In this document: positions 27,277 to 39,123 of the stretch, one piece after another | How positions within the stretch are numbered: the first letter of the stretch is position 1 | Layout: each line of letters begins with the position of its first letter | Assembly (NCBI RefSeq): GCF_910592395.1 | Contig: NC_088324.1 | Span: forward strand, 3,040,001-3,104,000 | Length of the DNA: 64,000 nucleotides | Direction of reading: 5' to 3' | Source of the DNA: Lineus longissimus | Taxonomy: Eukaryota; Nemertea; Pilidiophora; Heteronemertea; Lineidae | Notes under the pieces: generated by a model | The model's input: the letters and a program-made list of their open reading frames with translations, nothing else | Database searches by the model: none | What the model was told of the DNA's origin: nothing | Made by a program: the position numbers and the translations under genes

Positions 27277-28737
27277 AGAACTAGTAAGTTGCAGCCATCT
27301 TGAAAAGCAGTACCGCGGATGTAGATCAGGTCCCATTAGGTAGTTTTTTTGTATTCATGCGCGGCCAACCCGTAGTTCCTAAAAAATCTTCGATTTCTTG
27401 GTCCTCGCAGTATGCCAGTGTGGATTTAGCAGCTGTTTTGGCAAAGACATGTTATTTTGAGTTTCTGAAACCTGGAGCGCTACTCAATAGGCGGCTAACA
27501 AGCAACTACCTATTTTGCTGTTGTTGCCGACGTATGTGTACACTGAACTTGGGATGTGCGTCGGGCCCGTGTTGAAATGCTGTCCAGTGTCAGTTGGTGT
27601 GTTTTTCGTAGATTTGTGCAAAATTCAACATATCACAAAAGTTCACTGGTTCAATTCAGGAAGAAATGTAGTTCTTCAATCTCGAGTGATTACCATGGAT
27701 ACATATGGGCCTACTTTATCCCTATTGCTAATTGTTCAAATGTAAATGTCCGATGTTTTTGTGAAGGGGTAGCTCTGACGATTATTTGAGGAAAATACCA
27801 GCTTCCTCTGTGCACTTACGCGGTGAGCAGGCCCCGCATGCTGTTTATAGCTCAACAGGATGTTGACATCGACTGGTTCCTGTGAGATTGCACATGTTCT
27901 CAAGGTAAAATTTCGAGGGCAAAAACCTCAAATAAAAGCCGCAACGACAGCCTATTTTTATACAAAAGATTGAAAAAAATCGTCAGTTGGCTTTCTCAAT
28001 GTGATGAAATGTGTATGAATTTTTTTTTCACCATCCTTGAAGTTATAAGGCATAGAGGTGAAATTTTCCAAATTTGCGTTAACATACAGGGTGTCTCATG
28101 CATTGTGCTGGATCAGTCTGTGCATGACTGTATGTCTAGACGACGTTGAAACTCGGCCAGATGTATTCTAGAAGTAACAAGCTGATCAGAAATGCATAGG
28201 TTTGTATGAGAGTAAGGTACTGCCAAGTCTACAGCCGCTGGAACAAGGGGATGCATAATATGACGTCGCGTCATTTTTGGAGGCAGGTACGTCTTGCCTC
28301 CGCACCGGCTAGTGAGACCTGAGGGTAGAAGGCGCGTTTGATTCAGTGCGCACGCGCTTTCTACGGAAAATTGAAATGGCCTGTGTTGTGGACGAGTAGT
28401 TTCAGGTTTCACGGTTGGGTTTTGTCATGGAAACGGCGAAATAGACATTGAGAACAATGTACTTTCAAGATTATTGCATTATAAATGGGACCAGACCCTT
28501 GACATCCTCCCACACCCCATGATATTGACGAAATCGTCGTCGAAACGGGGCGTATCGCCAAACTTTGATTCGCCCCTGTTTTGACGGATCCAATCGAACA
28601 GCGGCTACTCTTCGAAAACATCATTGCGTCCCGCTGCCTTGTCTTGAAAAAAGAAAATCTCTCCCCAAGTAAATTGCTGTGCATTGGCGTATACGATTTG
28701 CGTGCAAAAATGTCACCTGGGCGTGGAGGTTTCCTGG
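27277..28737. other. Non-coding stretch
   Basis: No gene can be supported. The string TTTTTTGTATTCATGCGCGG at about 27343 recurs at about 28852, just before the gypsy LTR. Minus-strand frames at 28113-28684 show no secure homology. Confidence 0.4.
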
Positions 28738-28815
28738 TTCCGGGTTAAGTTTTTTTTTCGTTGACGGTATACACACACTCTCTAACCATATAGCTCGCTC
28801 AAGAGCTCCCTAATA
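28738..28815. repeat. Direct repeat flanking the gypsy remnant, left copy
   Basis: TTCCGGGTTAAG, a T run and TTGACGGTATACACACAC to AGCTCCCTA. A near-identical copy lies at 31136-31212. Confidence 0.75.
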
Positions 28816-28886
28816 AGCGTGAATAGTTTGAGATCTCAATAGGGAGGTTTTTTTTGTATTCATGCGCGGCCAAACCCTAACCGTAG

Positions 28887-29140
28887 TGTTATGTTTCCTC
28901 CTTAGCGACTCCGCTAACAATAATGAATCCTCTTGTTAAATTTGATAACGTTTATTTCGTCCTAAACTCTATTTACAAGTGATTTATTGTGGCAGCAATT
29001 TACGGCATGACTCTATGCGTTTCCTCTCATCCCGGCGACCCCGTATCCTCCCCCTGACCTTGACCTCTTACCTCGTGTAATGAGGCTCATAACGGGGGTC
29101 GCCGATGCCAAGTTAACGGGTTACATATTACTACATAACA
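28887..29140 (-). repeat. Gypsy LTR, complete
   Basis: 254 bp with 7-bp inverted ends TGTTATG and CATAACA. A CCCTGACCTTGACCTCTTACC motif block lies inside. Confidence 0.7.
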
Positions 29141-29999
29141 TCCCCCTTCTCCGGGAAAAAAATTATTATTTAATTTAATTTTTTTTTTGGTCGTGATTGC
29201 TGTGTTGTCCCAAAGATTAAACATGTCATGAAAATTGACCTGATTGCTGCCCTAACATTCTTAGATATTATGATGGAAGTTACAACTCAAGATACTCCCA
29301 AGGGAGGGCCTCCAAAATTAACTTGGGGAAGTATCAAAACGTTAAAAAAATGTCATGTACAGAGCTATGAATAACTTGCAAACAATAGACGGAACCCTGA
29401 AAAACACAGAAAGAAAGAGGGGTGCTGAAAAGGAAGGCCTTGGGCACATCATCTCGTTATTGTGTCTACCAGGGAACGATCTGAAAATGAGATAAATGGT
29501 TAGTGATGTAATCGTATCTTTTACTGTACGCATGAGAAAAAGAACACTTTACTCTCCGATCAGAGAAGACAGCTTTGACACTGTCATCATGGATATGCAA
29601 TCCTACAAACTACGGTGTACTGTCATATTATTCAATTTCAGACAACTATGCATCGCCAGACAAACATTGAAGGCTGAAAATTGGGCAGAACCAGCTATAA
29701 AGATAGATATTGATTTGTGGTGATAGTATGGCTGCACCTAAAGCTAGCAGCAGCGTAGGAGACAGCACACAAATCTGAACAACGGCGTCCACAAAAGGTT
29801 GGCAACGCGACATGAAGTGACAGAATACACATAACTGAGTTGTCCTCCTCAGTTTAACCTACGCAACATATGAAAAACATGAAACACACAATGCACAAAC
29901 AAGAAGACCGAACATTTGTCCAGAATTCTGAAAACACTGAAATGAACTGACCAGTGTCTCCGTGGCCTGGAGCACTTAACATTAAAACTCAAGGACATC
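29141..29999. other. Gypsy 3' non-coding segment
   Basis: No open frame of note between the LTR and the pol remnant; it may include unrelated filler. Confidence 0.35.
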
Positions 30000-30844
30000 C
30001 TACACTATTCGCCTCAGCAACCTGGCAGGTGACCCTGTGCATTGGATGGCGTTACAATTCAGAACGTGCCGTATCATTGGTAGACTTTCTGGTTCCAAAT
30101 GTGGACAATACCAGAAGGAGTATTGACCCTTTGTCAACGCAAATGACAGTAAGACCTCAAGATGGCCCGCCTTGAACCGAGCCCAGCGAATAGTAAAACC
30201 TGACGCTGCGGACGGGGCATTCTCTGTAGCGGCAAGTAACCGTAACTGACGGGCCTGATCAAGTTCCTGTGTGGCTGCAAAGCCATTGTTGTGGTCCAAA
30301 AATGCAGCATGCCCGGCCAACGTCACTTGCTGACCCTGAGCAAGGAAAAGGAAATGATCGTCAAAGCGGGTGTCGACTGTGGCACCAAGCTCATCTGTAA
30401 CGGCCAAGTGGGCGGTATCACTGACTTGTTCATGAGGCGGAGACCTAGCGAACGCTTCCCTCAATTTCTGAAGGTGGGTGATGTTTTTCCCACCTTCGGA
30501 GGAATGCATAAATGCTGGTTTCAAACTGTTGAAGTGGAACTCGTTTGGAAGAACCCTGCCTTCCAAATCACTCAAGACATAGTGAGACCGATCCAAAAGA
30601 TTTTCTCGTTTTGGGCCTCCTGCTGCGCGCGTTGTAGGTGCAGCATGGTTTTGGCGACATGGTCAAACTTAGACTGCAGGTGAGTCACATACTCCCTGTA
30701 AGGCTTTGACAACACCAGATCAGCTTTGAATGACAGACCACAAAGATTAGGCGGCTCCCTGAGAAACAGTAAATAATGAGGAGAGTAGCCACCCAGCTGT
30801 GGTGAGAAAAGCTGTTGTAAGCAAACTCTGTGCAACTGAAACAA
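30000..30844 (-). pseudogene. Gypsy pol 3' end (integrase C-terminal region)
   Basis: Two overlapping minus-strand frames. The first (30844-30572) reads FSPQLGGYSPHYLLFLREPP and LQSKFDHVAKTMLHLQRAQQ, the pattern that follows the integrase core in Ty3/gypsy pol. The second (30596-30000) reads HYVLSDLEGRVLPNEFHFNS and LKPAF, the typical end of the integrase C-terminal domain, then unrelated residues. A frameshift joins them near 30580-30596. The catalytic D,D35E core lies upstream of the surviving part and is absent. Confidence 0.7.
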
Positions 30845-30989
30845 AACGCACCCAGTCTCGTCCTTTTTTACTAAGATTTGCTCAAATCAAGTTACACCGG
30901 CCACACCTCCACCGGCAGCGCCCCCTCCAAAACCACCACAGTGGAAGCCTGCCCTCCCTGTTGCTAGAGCTCTCGCCCCACTTTGGACG

Positions 30990-31127
30990 TGTTATGTTTC
31001 CTCCTTAGCGACTCCGCTAACAATAATGAATCCTCGTGTTAACTTTGATAACGTTTAGTTTGTCCTAAACTCAATTGAAAAGTGATTTATTGTGGCAGCA
31101 ATTTACGGCATGACTCTATGCGTTTCC
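30990..31127 (-). repeat. Gypsy LTR, partial second copy
   Basis: Matches the first 138 bp or so of 28887-29140, starting TGTTATGTTTCCTCC, with a few differences, then diverges at GCGTTTCC. Confidence 0.8.
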
Positions 31128-31135
31128 CCCGATTT

Positions 31136-31212
31136 TTCCGGGTCAACTTTTTTTTCGTTGACGGTATACACACACTCTCTAACCATATAGCTCGCACAAG
31201 AGCTCCCTATTA
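31136..31212. repeat. Direct repeat flanking the gypsy remnant, right copy
   Basis: Same sequence as 28738-28815 with a few substitutions, starting eight bases after the truncated LTR. Confidence 0.75.
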
Positions 31213-31358
31213 CCTTCTTTTCCACACTTAATCCCAAACACCACTCCAACTGTGTACGAATGCCTCTCAAACCAGCACAACCAATCATGAAACTTCTGAT
31301 GAAAGGAATTCATTGCAATATTTCACAGAACATGTCAAAATAAAAACACTCACTTCGC

Positions 31359-32640
31359 TTTTTGGCTCACCGTAAGGGAGTCTATACGACACCATAGCGT
31401 CCATCGTCGTCTGTCGTCGTCCGTCGTCGTCTGTATCCTGTTTCAAAAACAGTGGCACGTTTCTTAACCGCTAGACATATGTGACCCACTCTGGCGAAAG
31501 CAGTCGCATGACGCCAAAGTTCATTTCGAGTAATTAGCCATTGAAACCAAAATACATTGAAAATGCACTACCAGATCGATTTTCAGTTTTGGTCAAAAAT
31601 GGATTGTTTAATCACCAAAATATCACCTGAAACAAAGTCTATTGCGATCTACTAAGTATAAATACCTCAAAATCCAGTGTTTTGTAGTCATGGTATTCCA
31701 GAAAGATCAATAAATTGTAAAAAATGCACAAAATCGTCGTATTTTCTTCGTTTGCCATTTCTGAACTATCCGGGGGAATCCCCCATAGGTCATATCAAAA
31801 TGTCCTGTTAGAAATCCCCTTTTACGTCATAAGAACGGGAATCCCGTGCAACCCCTTCATTAGCCAATAGAAAGCCAGACATTTTGTAAACAAACCTGCT
31901 AAAACAGGCTTGTTGCCACGTGTTGTCACCACAACGGCACCTGATTGGCTAACAGCCGGGTCAAGGTGGGTCACGGCTTATTTCATGGCTGTATTTTTTT
32001 TCCCACCATATAGTATAACATGCCTGAGATGTTTTTTCTACTTGCACATGATGTCTAGTATACCTGTGCAAAATTTTAAGCCTTTGTTTCTGTTCTAAGT
32101 GTGTGGTTCCTGTGGATAGTCAGTTAATGTTTAACATGGTTTAAAGGAAATCGTTAAAGGCTGTTTTCTCAAAAACGCGCGTTTTTAAACTTGGCCTGTC
32201 ATACTGTACATTTTCTGCCATAACGCGGCCAAATATCCAGATAAATTGACAATTCTTGCAGCAAATTGTAGCTGAGAGTCTCTGCTTTCAAGACATATAT
32301 AAACATCAGTAACTTAATCTGGAGTCCTGTGACGGATTTTGCCAAAGCCGGTCACATATGAACTTGAAATTTTGTACACAGGACCCCTCCCCGTCCAGGT
32401 CAGATGACCTCTGACAGTGAATTTCGGTCCGATTTGGTTCTTGAATTGGCCATCAGAGGGCCAGAAGTGGAAACCTAAAAAATGTGATATCACTCTTATG
32501 AGTGACTCGTTATCGATAAAATGTTATAGTAGGTTGTCCGAGCAGGGATACATCATATCATACGTGTTTTTGATTTGACCTGATTTTCAAGGTCACAGAG
32601 GTCAATAGGCGTAAATTGGTCGTTTGAGTGTGAATATGGC
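31359..32640. mobile_element. CGTCGTC-type TIR element, copy split by another MITE
   Basis: Starts TTTTTGGCTCACCGTAAGGG, followed by CGTCGT repeats and AACAGTGGCACGTTTCTTAA. After an inserted MITE (31480-32356) it resumes with TTGTACACAGGACCC and GACCTCTGACAGTGAATTTC, which match 38475-38520. The right end is not clear. An intact relative is 38354-39032. Confidence 0.6.
31480..32356. mobile_element. Nested TA-flanked MITE, 877 bp
   Basis: Left end TGTGACCCACTCTGGC and right end, reverse-complemented, TGTGACCGGCTTTGGC; TA on each side (31478-31479 and 32357-32358). This fits a Tc1/mariner-type target. It interrupts the CGTCGTC element. No transposase. Confidence 0.65.
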
Positions 32641-33598
32641 ACGTTTCTTAACAGCTAAAGCTATTAAGCTATGAAATCTATCAGCTCATTGAATTGGCAG
32701 CTCATATTGCAGTTTGCGTTTTACGATATAACACACCTATAGCGTTGTAACGATAGAACACATCTATCCGCAGTTTAGCTCGCTCGATTTTTATGTACTA
32801 TCAATCCCAAATGTTTAGAATGGTGTGTTTTATCATTCAAGGAAATACTTTTTAAAAAGCTCAAATAATGTTGTGCGAATTTATCAAATGGTTAGTTAAA
32901 TGCCAAAAACCTTACGGAAACACTTTCCTTTAAAAGTGTGTTTATAATAGAAATCTCCGAAATTTGAAAATATGAAAATTTCTGACCACCACGCTTTCAA
33001 CTGCATTGAATTTATTGAATTAGACTTTGAGATCAAAGAGTGGAGCTGCAAAATGATAATATGCTTCAAAGATTTCTGATGGGAAAATTGGGGGAAAAGG
33101 TAAAGGGGAAAGCATGAATAATATGCTGAAAGAAGAAGGAGAGTTATTAATTGAAAGAGTTATTAATTGTGTAGATGTTTTTGAACAAGTTCGACGTTAT
33201 TGTTAGAAATCCAAACTATAATGAAATAAAGTGTAAACTCGTTGATCGAATAGGACGACAAAATGCCTAAATAATCTTTAACATCTCAACATCGATGACT
33301 GGATGTCTTCCCACTATGCCCCTTCTCAATTCGCTCCTAAATTATTCCCTTTTCCATTTTGCCACTTTCCCATCTCGCCCCTTCCCAATTCGCCCAATTG
33401 CCACTTCGACCCTTTCCAGTGTCGCCCCTTTCCCAATTAAACCCTCTGCGACTTCGCCCCTTTTTCCATGTGGCCACTTAAGAAATTTTACTTGTTTATA
33501 TATATATATGTTTATTTCGTACTATTGTACAGAGTATTTAAATTGACATGAGTTTACAGAATTTACAGAAAAGAAAAAGAAACACCGTGATTACAAAT
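32641..33598. other. Non-coding stretch
   Basis: No gene seen. From 33300 to 33480 there is a C-rich array of imperfect CCCTTTTCCAATTCG-like units. A TATATATATATATG run lies near 33497, next to the LINE 3' end. Confidence 0.4.
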
Positions 33599-33985
33599 TA
33601 ACTCGTACATACAAATTCTAACATCGTCCTTATCTCGTCCTGTGTTAGTATTTCGTTGCCGTTTTCTAGGCTTTCTAACAACTCACGGGCTTGAGCCGCC
33701 ACACGTACATCCACATCTTTAAACTCAGCCTCACCTATGTTATGGTATCCAACATTAATCGTAAACTTATTGATACGATATTTAAGACAGACTCTAGTAG
33801 TGTTCCTAGGCTTGTTGTACCCTCATACAATATTAGATTCATACATAACATCATGTAATCGTTCCCTGATCTAGTTAGGTTTTCTATGAATCTCAGTAAT
33901 CGTCTTTCCAATTGAAGCTCAATGGGACTGTCTCCAATGATTAAAGGAATTAGTTTGTTGTGTGTTCTCATTGGTAACTTCATTA
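33599..33985 (-). pseudogene. LINE ORF2 C-terminal fragment
   Basis: The minus-strand frame reads MKLPMRTHNKLIPLI, a hydrophobic/charged stretch with LERRLLRFIENL, then after a frameshift near 33785 GEAEFKDVDVRV, RELLESLENGNEIL and a stop at 33599. This is the pattern of the region after the reverse transcriptase in CR1/L2-like non-LTR elements. The reverse transcriptase itself is absent (5' truncation). Confidence 0.55.
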
Positions 33986-35543
33986 TTCGCCTGACGCACT
34001 TCCGCCATGAAGTGAAAAAAAAGCCTGGTCGTTGGTCTTAGTTTTCTTGTAATTGTAGACATCCTTCTTACAAAGACTTCTCAAAGGAGCTTAATTTTAC
34101 TTGTAACATGTAAAGAGGGGAGCTGTAGCGGAGTACAACTTTATATGTATGAAGATTCTTTGTTTCAATACGAATTCAATTCCAATTAACCTGATCACAC
34201 TCAATGCGAATTCAATCGCTTTCACCATTTGCGCCGCCTTTCATGCATATGCGCAGGTGACGTCATCGGTTGAAACGCATTATTTTTGGAGTATGTAAGG
34301 CCTATGTGAGACGTTTATTTTTCTCGAATGCATACTTGTTAACAAGAATGATTAAGCGAATAACATGGAAATTTATTTGTGAATGGCATGGATATTTTCT
34401 TTTTGGTAATGTATACGGAGGCACACCTCTTCTTGTATGCCGAATGGTAAATCAAAATATACCTTTTTCTCCTGCAAGCATTGATTTATTAATTGCAAAG
34501 ATCTTAAAAACATTGTGCTTCTGATAGCGAGAACTCGATCAATGATATTGATCTTAAACGTATTGACTTCATATTATCCATTTAAATGTTAACGATGGTG
34601 AATTCAAAGCAAAACTACATGGTTATCCCGGAAAAAGGAACGACGCTTTACTACTCGACTTGGTATAAGCGACACACTGATTGCGACTGTTTAATCAGAG
34701 TCACAGCGGATATTCCAAAAATTGGTGTCAGTTGATTTAAACTTCTGCTCGTGTTTGATACTGACATAAGTGATGATATCGTTGTCATACGTCCAGTGCA
34801 TTTGTACAATTATGACACTTATAGAAGTTGTGGTTTCCGCTCCTACTCCGAATGGTGTGGGTTTGAGAGTTGTCCTCACATTTTCTTCCTACTGATCAGA
34901 TACTAAGAAGTAAGGAGCCAAGTGTACCATTTCGATATACGGGCCTGGTTGTCCCAAACAAGTTAGTCAGTGATCACGACTATCGTATGGAGATAACACA
35001 AAATTTGAACTTCAACATGTATTTTATATTGAAATGAAACGGCCTGGGCCATGGTGCTCACCGTGTAGATATTTGGCGTTTATGTAGTCATCCTGGTTAA
35101 GAAACATGCTACATGTATGGTATATAGTTCAAACCAAAGTTGGTATGACATGTGATGTATCCTTGCTTGGAGAGTACCTACCATAAATACTATCTTCTCC
35201 CACTTCACCGTGCGCTAGGAAATCGCTGGAAAAATGACTAAGTTCAGAAACATTCTGCAGTCTGTAGTTTTTACTTGTGGGGCGCAAACATTCAATACGA
35301 CAGCCAAATATTGTGAGAGACAACCTTGTAAATGTTGTCAATTCAATAATGCCTGGTCGCAGCCAGGGTAAGTAATCCCTGCAGTAAGGCTAAAGATTAT
35401 TGAAGATACGTAAGCCTATTAAATGCCCATGTAAATGGTTGACCAATCTAATCGATTTTGGAATCTTTTTCCACAAACTAAAGGCACTTTTGTGTCAAAT
35501 GTCATCATTGTTTTCTGTCATCTTGCTATGATAACGTAATCCG
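33986..35543. other. Mostly non-coding; part is a diverged duplicate of 46390-46620
   Basis: 34510-34740 aligns by eye with 46390-46620 (shared GAGAACTCGATCAAT, GCGAATTTAAAGCAAA-type segments). On the minus strand 34691-34879 reads LKPTPFGVGAETTTSISVII and a short C-terminal tail, a possible coding remnant (see 39124-39990). Confidence 0.35.
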
Positions 35544-37910
35544 ATGGATTTGGTGGGTAGGCCTAACAGGCACCCTAATACAATGGCCTTAACGTACGGA
35601 TTGGAGCATGGAGATGATGTTGACAGCCGTGGGATCCCTGACCCTGATGATACCACAAATACTGATGACGACCATGACGATGATGTTGATGATGCTAACC
35701 AAGCTGTATCGGGCGCTCGTAAGCACCAGAAAAGATACAGTCTCAATCAGAAGATTGACCTAATCGTGACATACTATGGAGCATGCCATATGATTACGTC
35801 ATGTTGAAACTGCGACGCCATCGCATAGCGCCGCAGACATTTAGACGTTGGATAAGCACACATGAGTAGTTGTTTGCCCCCAGCGATAGATCAACTCAAA
35901 CCAAGGAGGGGACAACGGCAACACGGCAACACGGCACTGATGCACAAGGGTAGTGTTTCTTCAAGCATTCTATTCCTCGCGAAATGAATTACCCTCTTTT
36001 CTGAATTGCACTTGTAGGCCTATTGTGTAACAGATTTCTTAGTACCTGGAATGTAAGTCCGCTTCTGTTGTAATGGACGGAATAAGTCGCTTGATACATT
36101 AACGCAACTGACCCTGACCATGTCCTTAACAATATCAGTACTATTGTTCTTTATTCCCAACACTACCATTTCTTTCACACCAGTCGTCTTAGCTTTTATC
36201 ATAATTTCCTAAGATGTTAAACGTGTTTGTTTTTTCATTTCAGTGTAACGTTGAGCTGGACGCTACTCCATAAGAGTTCTTGTCCTCCCTCAGGTCGATG
36301 GAATCCCTGAGGTGAACGTAACCTGGCTGCTGTGATACTAACAATGAACACGACGCTTCTTTATAAATCATGTAAATTGGTGTTTCCCGGTATAAATGTT
36401 GGTTGAGTTGGCTGCAACAAAGTGGCATACAGACGGAAATCCAAACCGTACTTCCACTTTGCTAACTAATCCAGAACTGACTTGTACACGTCGACACGAC
36501 AGGCTGTTCTTGATAAAAATTATAAATGACATAATATGACTAGGCCTATATGTTCCTATCCTTGAGCATAGGGGACTACTGGTATACCTGAATATCTACA
36601 AGACCTTCGGTAGCACAATAGATAGGCCAGCGATGGTGGAAAAGTAATAATATTTAAATTACAGATGTCTCTGTAACATCAGCATACTGGCCCGATGGAA
36701 GACAATTTGAACACTTGGTTCCTTGAGCGCTGAAGACTTGGTTTCCAGTTAGGACATGAATGGTCATGCTGAAAGAAAATGTCGGCAATGGTGGGCAGAG
36801 CTTCCAGACGAAACGGAGGAAGAACGACAAGAACGACATTGGCTAAGCAACTTTATGGAAAGGTGAGCTTTATTTTTCTGTCGTATTGATTGGTCTTAAC
36901 GTACGGAATGGATTGTGTTTAGTATATTTCAATAACAAGCAAATGTCATTTCAGGAAACAAGTCAGCTATCGAAGGAAGGAAAAAGACTCCATATGGTTA
37001 CTTGACATCGCCCAGGCATTGGTTGCTGACTATAGGGGAGCGTTTTCGTACCTCATCAGAGACGGTGATTGTGGTGTCATCCTGAACATGGATGAGACGT
37101 TTGTGTTGTTTGATATGGTGCCAAGATCAACAATGGAAGCTACTGGATCCCAGAATGGTGACTCAGATCATCCTAGGGTAACCCGAAACTTGGATGCGAG
37201 GTAACTTGAGTGCATGGTTACTACAGACGGACAAAAAGGACAAGCCAAGGCTTGGCACCAGATGGTGACGTCATTCGGCAGCTTCAGGCGGATGCTCCAG
37301 ACGATGTGCGAGTGATTAGCATAGAATACAAGTCCTTGGTTGAATTACAGGACATACAACTGACGTCATCAGTGTTGTCATTGACGGTACTTACTAGATA
37401 ATGGCAGTATTTTTAGGAAAATCAGAACGTCTTTGACTTAAATTATTGCATGATTGTCATGAATGCAACAAAAACATTGTGCGAGTCGGACAGTGCAGAA
37501 AAGTAATGTATTGTTCATAATGTATTGTTCATATTTTGTAGCAGGGGCCACGCAAGACAGGTATCCGGCGCATCGAACGATGTATATCACCGCTGCATCC
37601 CTTAGACTTGGCCGTAAATAGGAGCTTCAAATGTCACTTGACGACCATTTGGAAAGTGTGGAAAATCGGCCACACAAGGGCATTGTGAGGGGATTACCAG
37701 GCAAGAAGTGGTCAAGATGATCAGTCTCGCCTTGGAAAGGGTTACCAAAGAGACGATCATGAACATTTTGAGAGCCAGTGGCCAACGAAGAAGTCGGGGG
37801 AGTAGAGATTGTAAGTTGATGTGTTTGAGCAGTTTGTTGAGGGGATGGAGTTTTCGGAAGGCGAAAGGGATAATGCTATTATTGATGATGACGCTTGGAT
37901 AATAAAACTA
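35544..37910 (+). pseudogene. pogo/Tigger-type (Tc1/mariner superfamily) transposase pseudogene
   Basis: Scattered plus-strand segments keep the family order. Near 35720-35870 a helix-turn-helix-like KRYSLNQKIDLIVTYYGAC continues in another frame as QTFRRWIST. At about 36960-37200 the DDE core reads GVILNMDETFVLFDMVP, matching the family's NMDET first catalytic Asp region. At about 37590-37700 HPLDLAVNRSFKCHL matches the QPLDxxVNRPFK motif near the core end. Stops and shifts separate all of them, and the middle is diluted with unrelated sequence. It may be a decayed single gene or a decayed exonised copy. Confidence 0.6.
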
Positions 37911-38353
37911 ATTGGTGAATTAATTTGAATCTGTGATCGTCTTTAATTCTTTAACAGTAAGACTGTTTTGGGACATGCTGTCGACCCATGAAGCTAGCTT
38001 TATGGCAGACCCTAGATCAGAACAGAAATTTCTGGTCAACCAACATTCTATAGGCCTAGTTGTCTTGTATTGATTCATTCAGTACAGGACTGCCCCGTGT
38101 AATTACATGTACACGTCTTTTATCCACTTACAGGAAGGCCTTTGTCATCCCGAATTAGCAATGCCCACGAAAAGGTAGTCAATTATCAGGAGTGGCTGTT
38201 CTGTTCTTTCTAATGTTCACCTACCACCAGTAAAATCGGCATATTCATTTGAATTCGTCATTTTATGATTCAGCCGCGCTCAGTTAAGTGGGTGAAGACA
38301 GTATATCTTTGAAAAACAAGACATCAATAAGCGTGTTATTGCACTTTGTACCT
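37911..38353. other. Non-coding stretch
   Basis: Nothing recognised. Confidence 0.4.
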
Positions 38354-39032
38354 TTTTTGCTCAGCGTAGGGGAGTCTATAAACCGAAGGGTCCGTTGTCC
38401 GTCGTCGTATCTTGTTTCAAAAACAGTGGCACGTTTCTTAACCGCTAGGGTTATGAACTTATAACTTTGTACACAGGACCCTCCTGGTCAGGTGACCTCT
38501 GACAATGAATTTCGGTCCGATCTAATTTTTGACTTGAGTCACTCATAAGAAAGATGTCACACTTTTTAGGTTTCCACTTCTGGCCCCCTGGTGGCAAAGT
38601 CAAGAATCAGATCGGACTTAGTGTAATTATGGTACTTGATACACATGACTCCCTACGTTACCAAAGTTACCCTTAAACGGCCAATTTACACCATTTGACA
38701 TCTCAAATCCAAAACCCGTACGATACATGATGTATCCTCGTTAGGAGAACCTACCATTAAAATTTTAGCGAAAACAAGTAGCCTCTAAGCGAGATATCGC
38801 ACTTTTCAGTTTTTAACTTTTTGCCCCCTGGTGGCCAAGTCGAGAATCAGATTGAAACGAAAGTCAGAGCCAGACGTCACCTGACCTGGGGGTTATGTGT
38901 ACATAGTTTCAAGTTTGTAGCCCTAGCAATTAAGAAACGTGCCACTGTTTTTGAAACAGGATACAGACGACGACGACGGACGACAGACGACGGACGACGG
39001 TGTTATAAGACTTTCCTACGGTGAGCCAAAAA
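38354..39032. mobile_element. CGTCGTC-type TIR element (MITE), complete copy
   Basis: TIRs of about 105 bp. The left starts TTTTTTGCTCAGCGTAGGGG and the right, reverse-complemented, TTTTTGGCTCACCGTAGGAA. Both arms run through GTCCGTCGTCGT-type repeats into ATCCTGTTTCAAAAACAGTG and CACGTTTCTTAA. The 680-bp body has GACCTCTGACAATGAATTTC and no coding frame. It is related to 31359-32640. Confidence 0.75.
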
Positions 39033-39123
39033 GCATGTAACCTTTCATCATCCCATGGCTTCCAATAGCCATATGAACTAACTGTACCATATACTTTATT
39101 CACCTTATCTTTGTGCACATCTT

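Larger units (their letters stand above)
28887..31127 (-). mobile_element. Ty3/gypsy LTR retrotransposon, internally deleted
   Basis: A complete LTR (28887-29140, TGTTATG...CATAACA) forms the 3' end, with a minus-strand purine tract GGAGAAGGGGGA directly before it. A second LTR segment (30990-31127) matches only the first 138 bp or so of the LTR. Between them are 1.85 kb with only the pol 3' end. Gag, protease, reverse transcriptase and the integrase core are missing. Confidence 0.7.

Noticed and set aside
28113-28684. Minus-strand frames faintly resembling a Tc1/mariner transposase
   Set aside because: Only scattered, weak resemblance; no DDE/D motif or TIR could be confirmed.
31380-31440. 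CGTCGT repeats as a possible CRISPR-like array
   Set aside because: Simple repeats inside the TIRs of a MITE, with no spacers; the genome is eukaryotic.
33300-33546. Plus-strand frame rich in Pro, Phe and Ser
   Set aside because: Encoded by an imperfect C-rich tandem array, not a gene.
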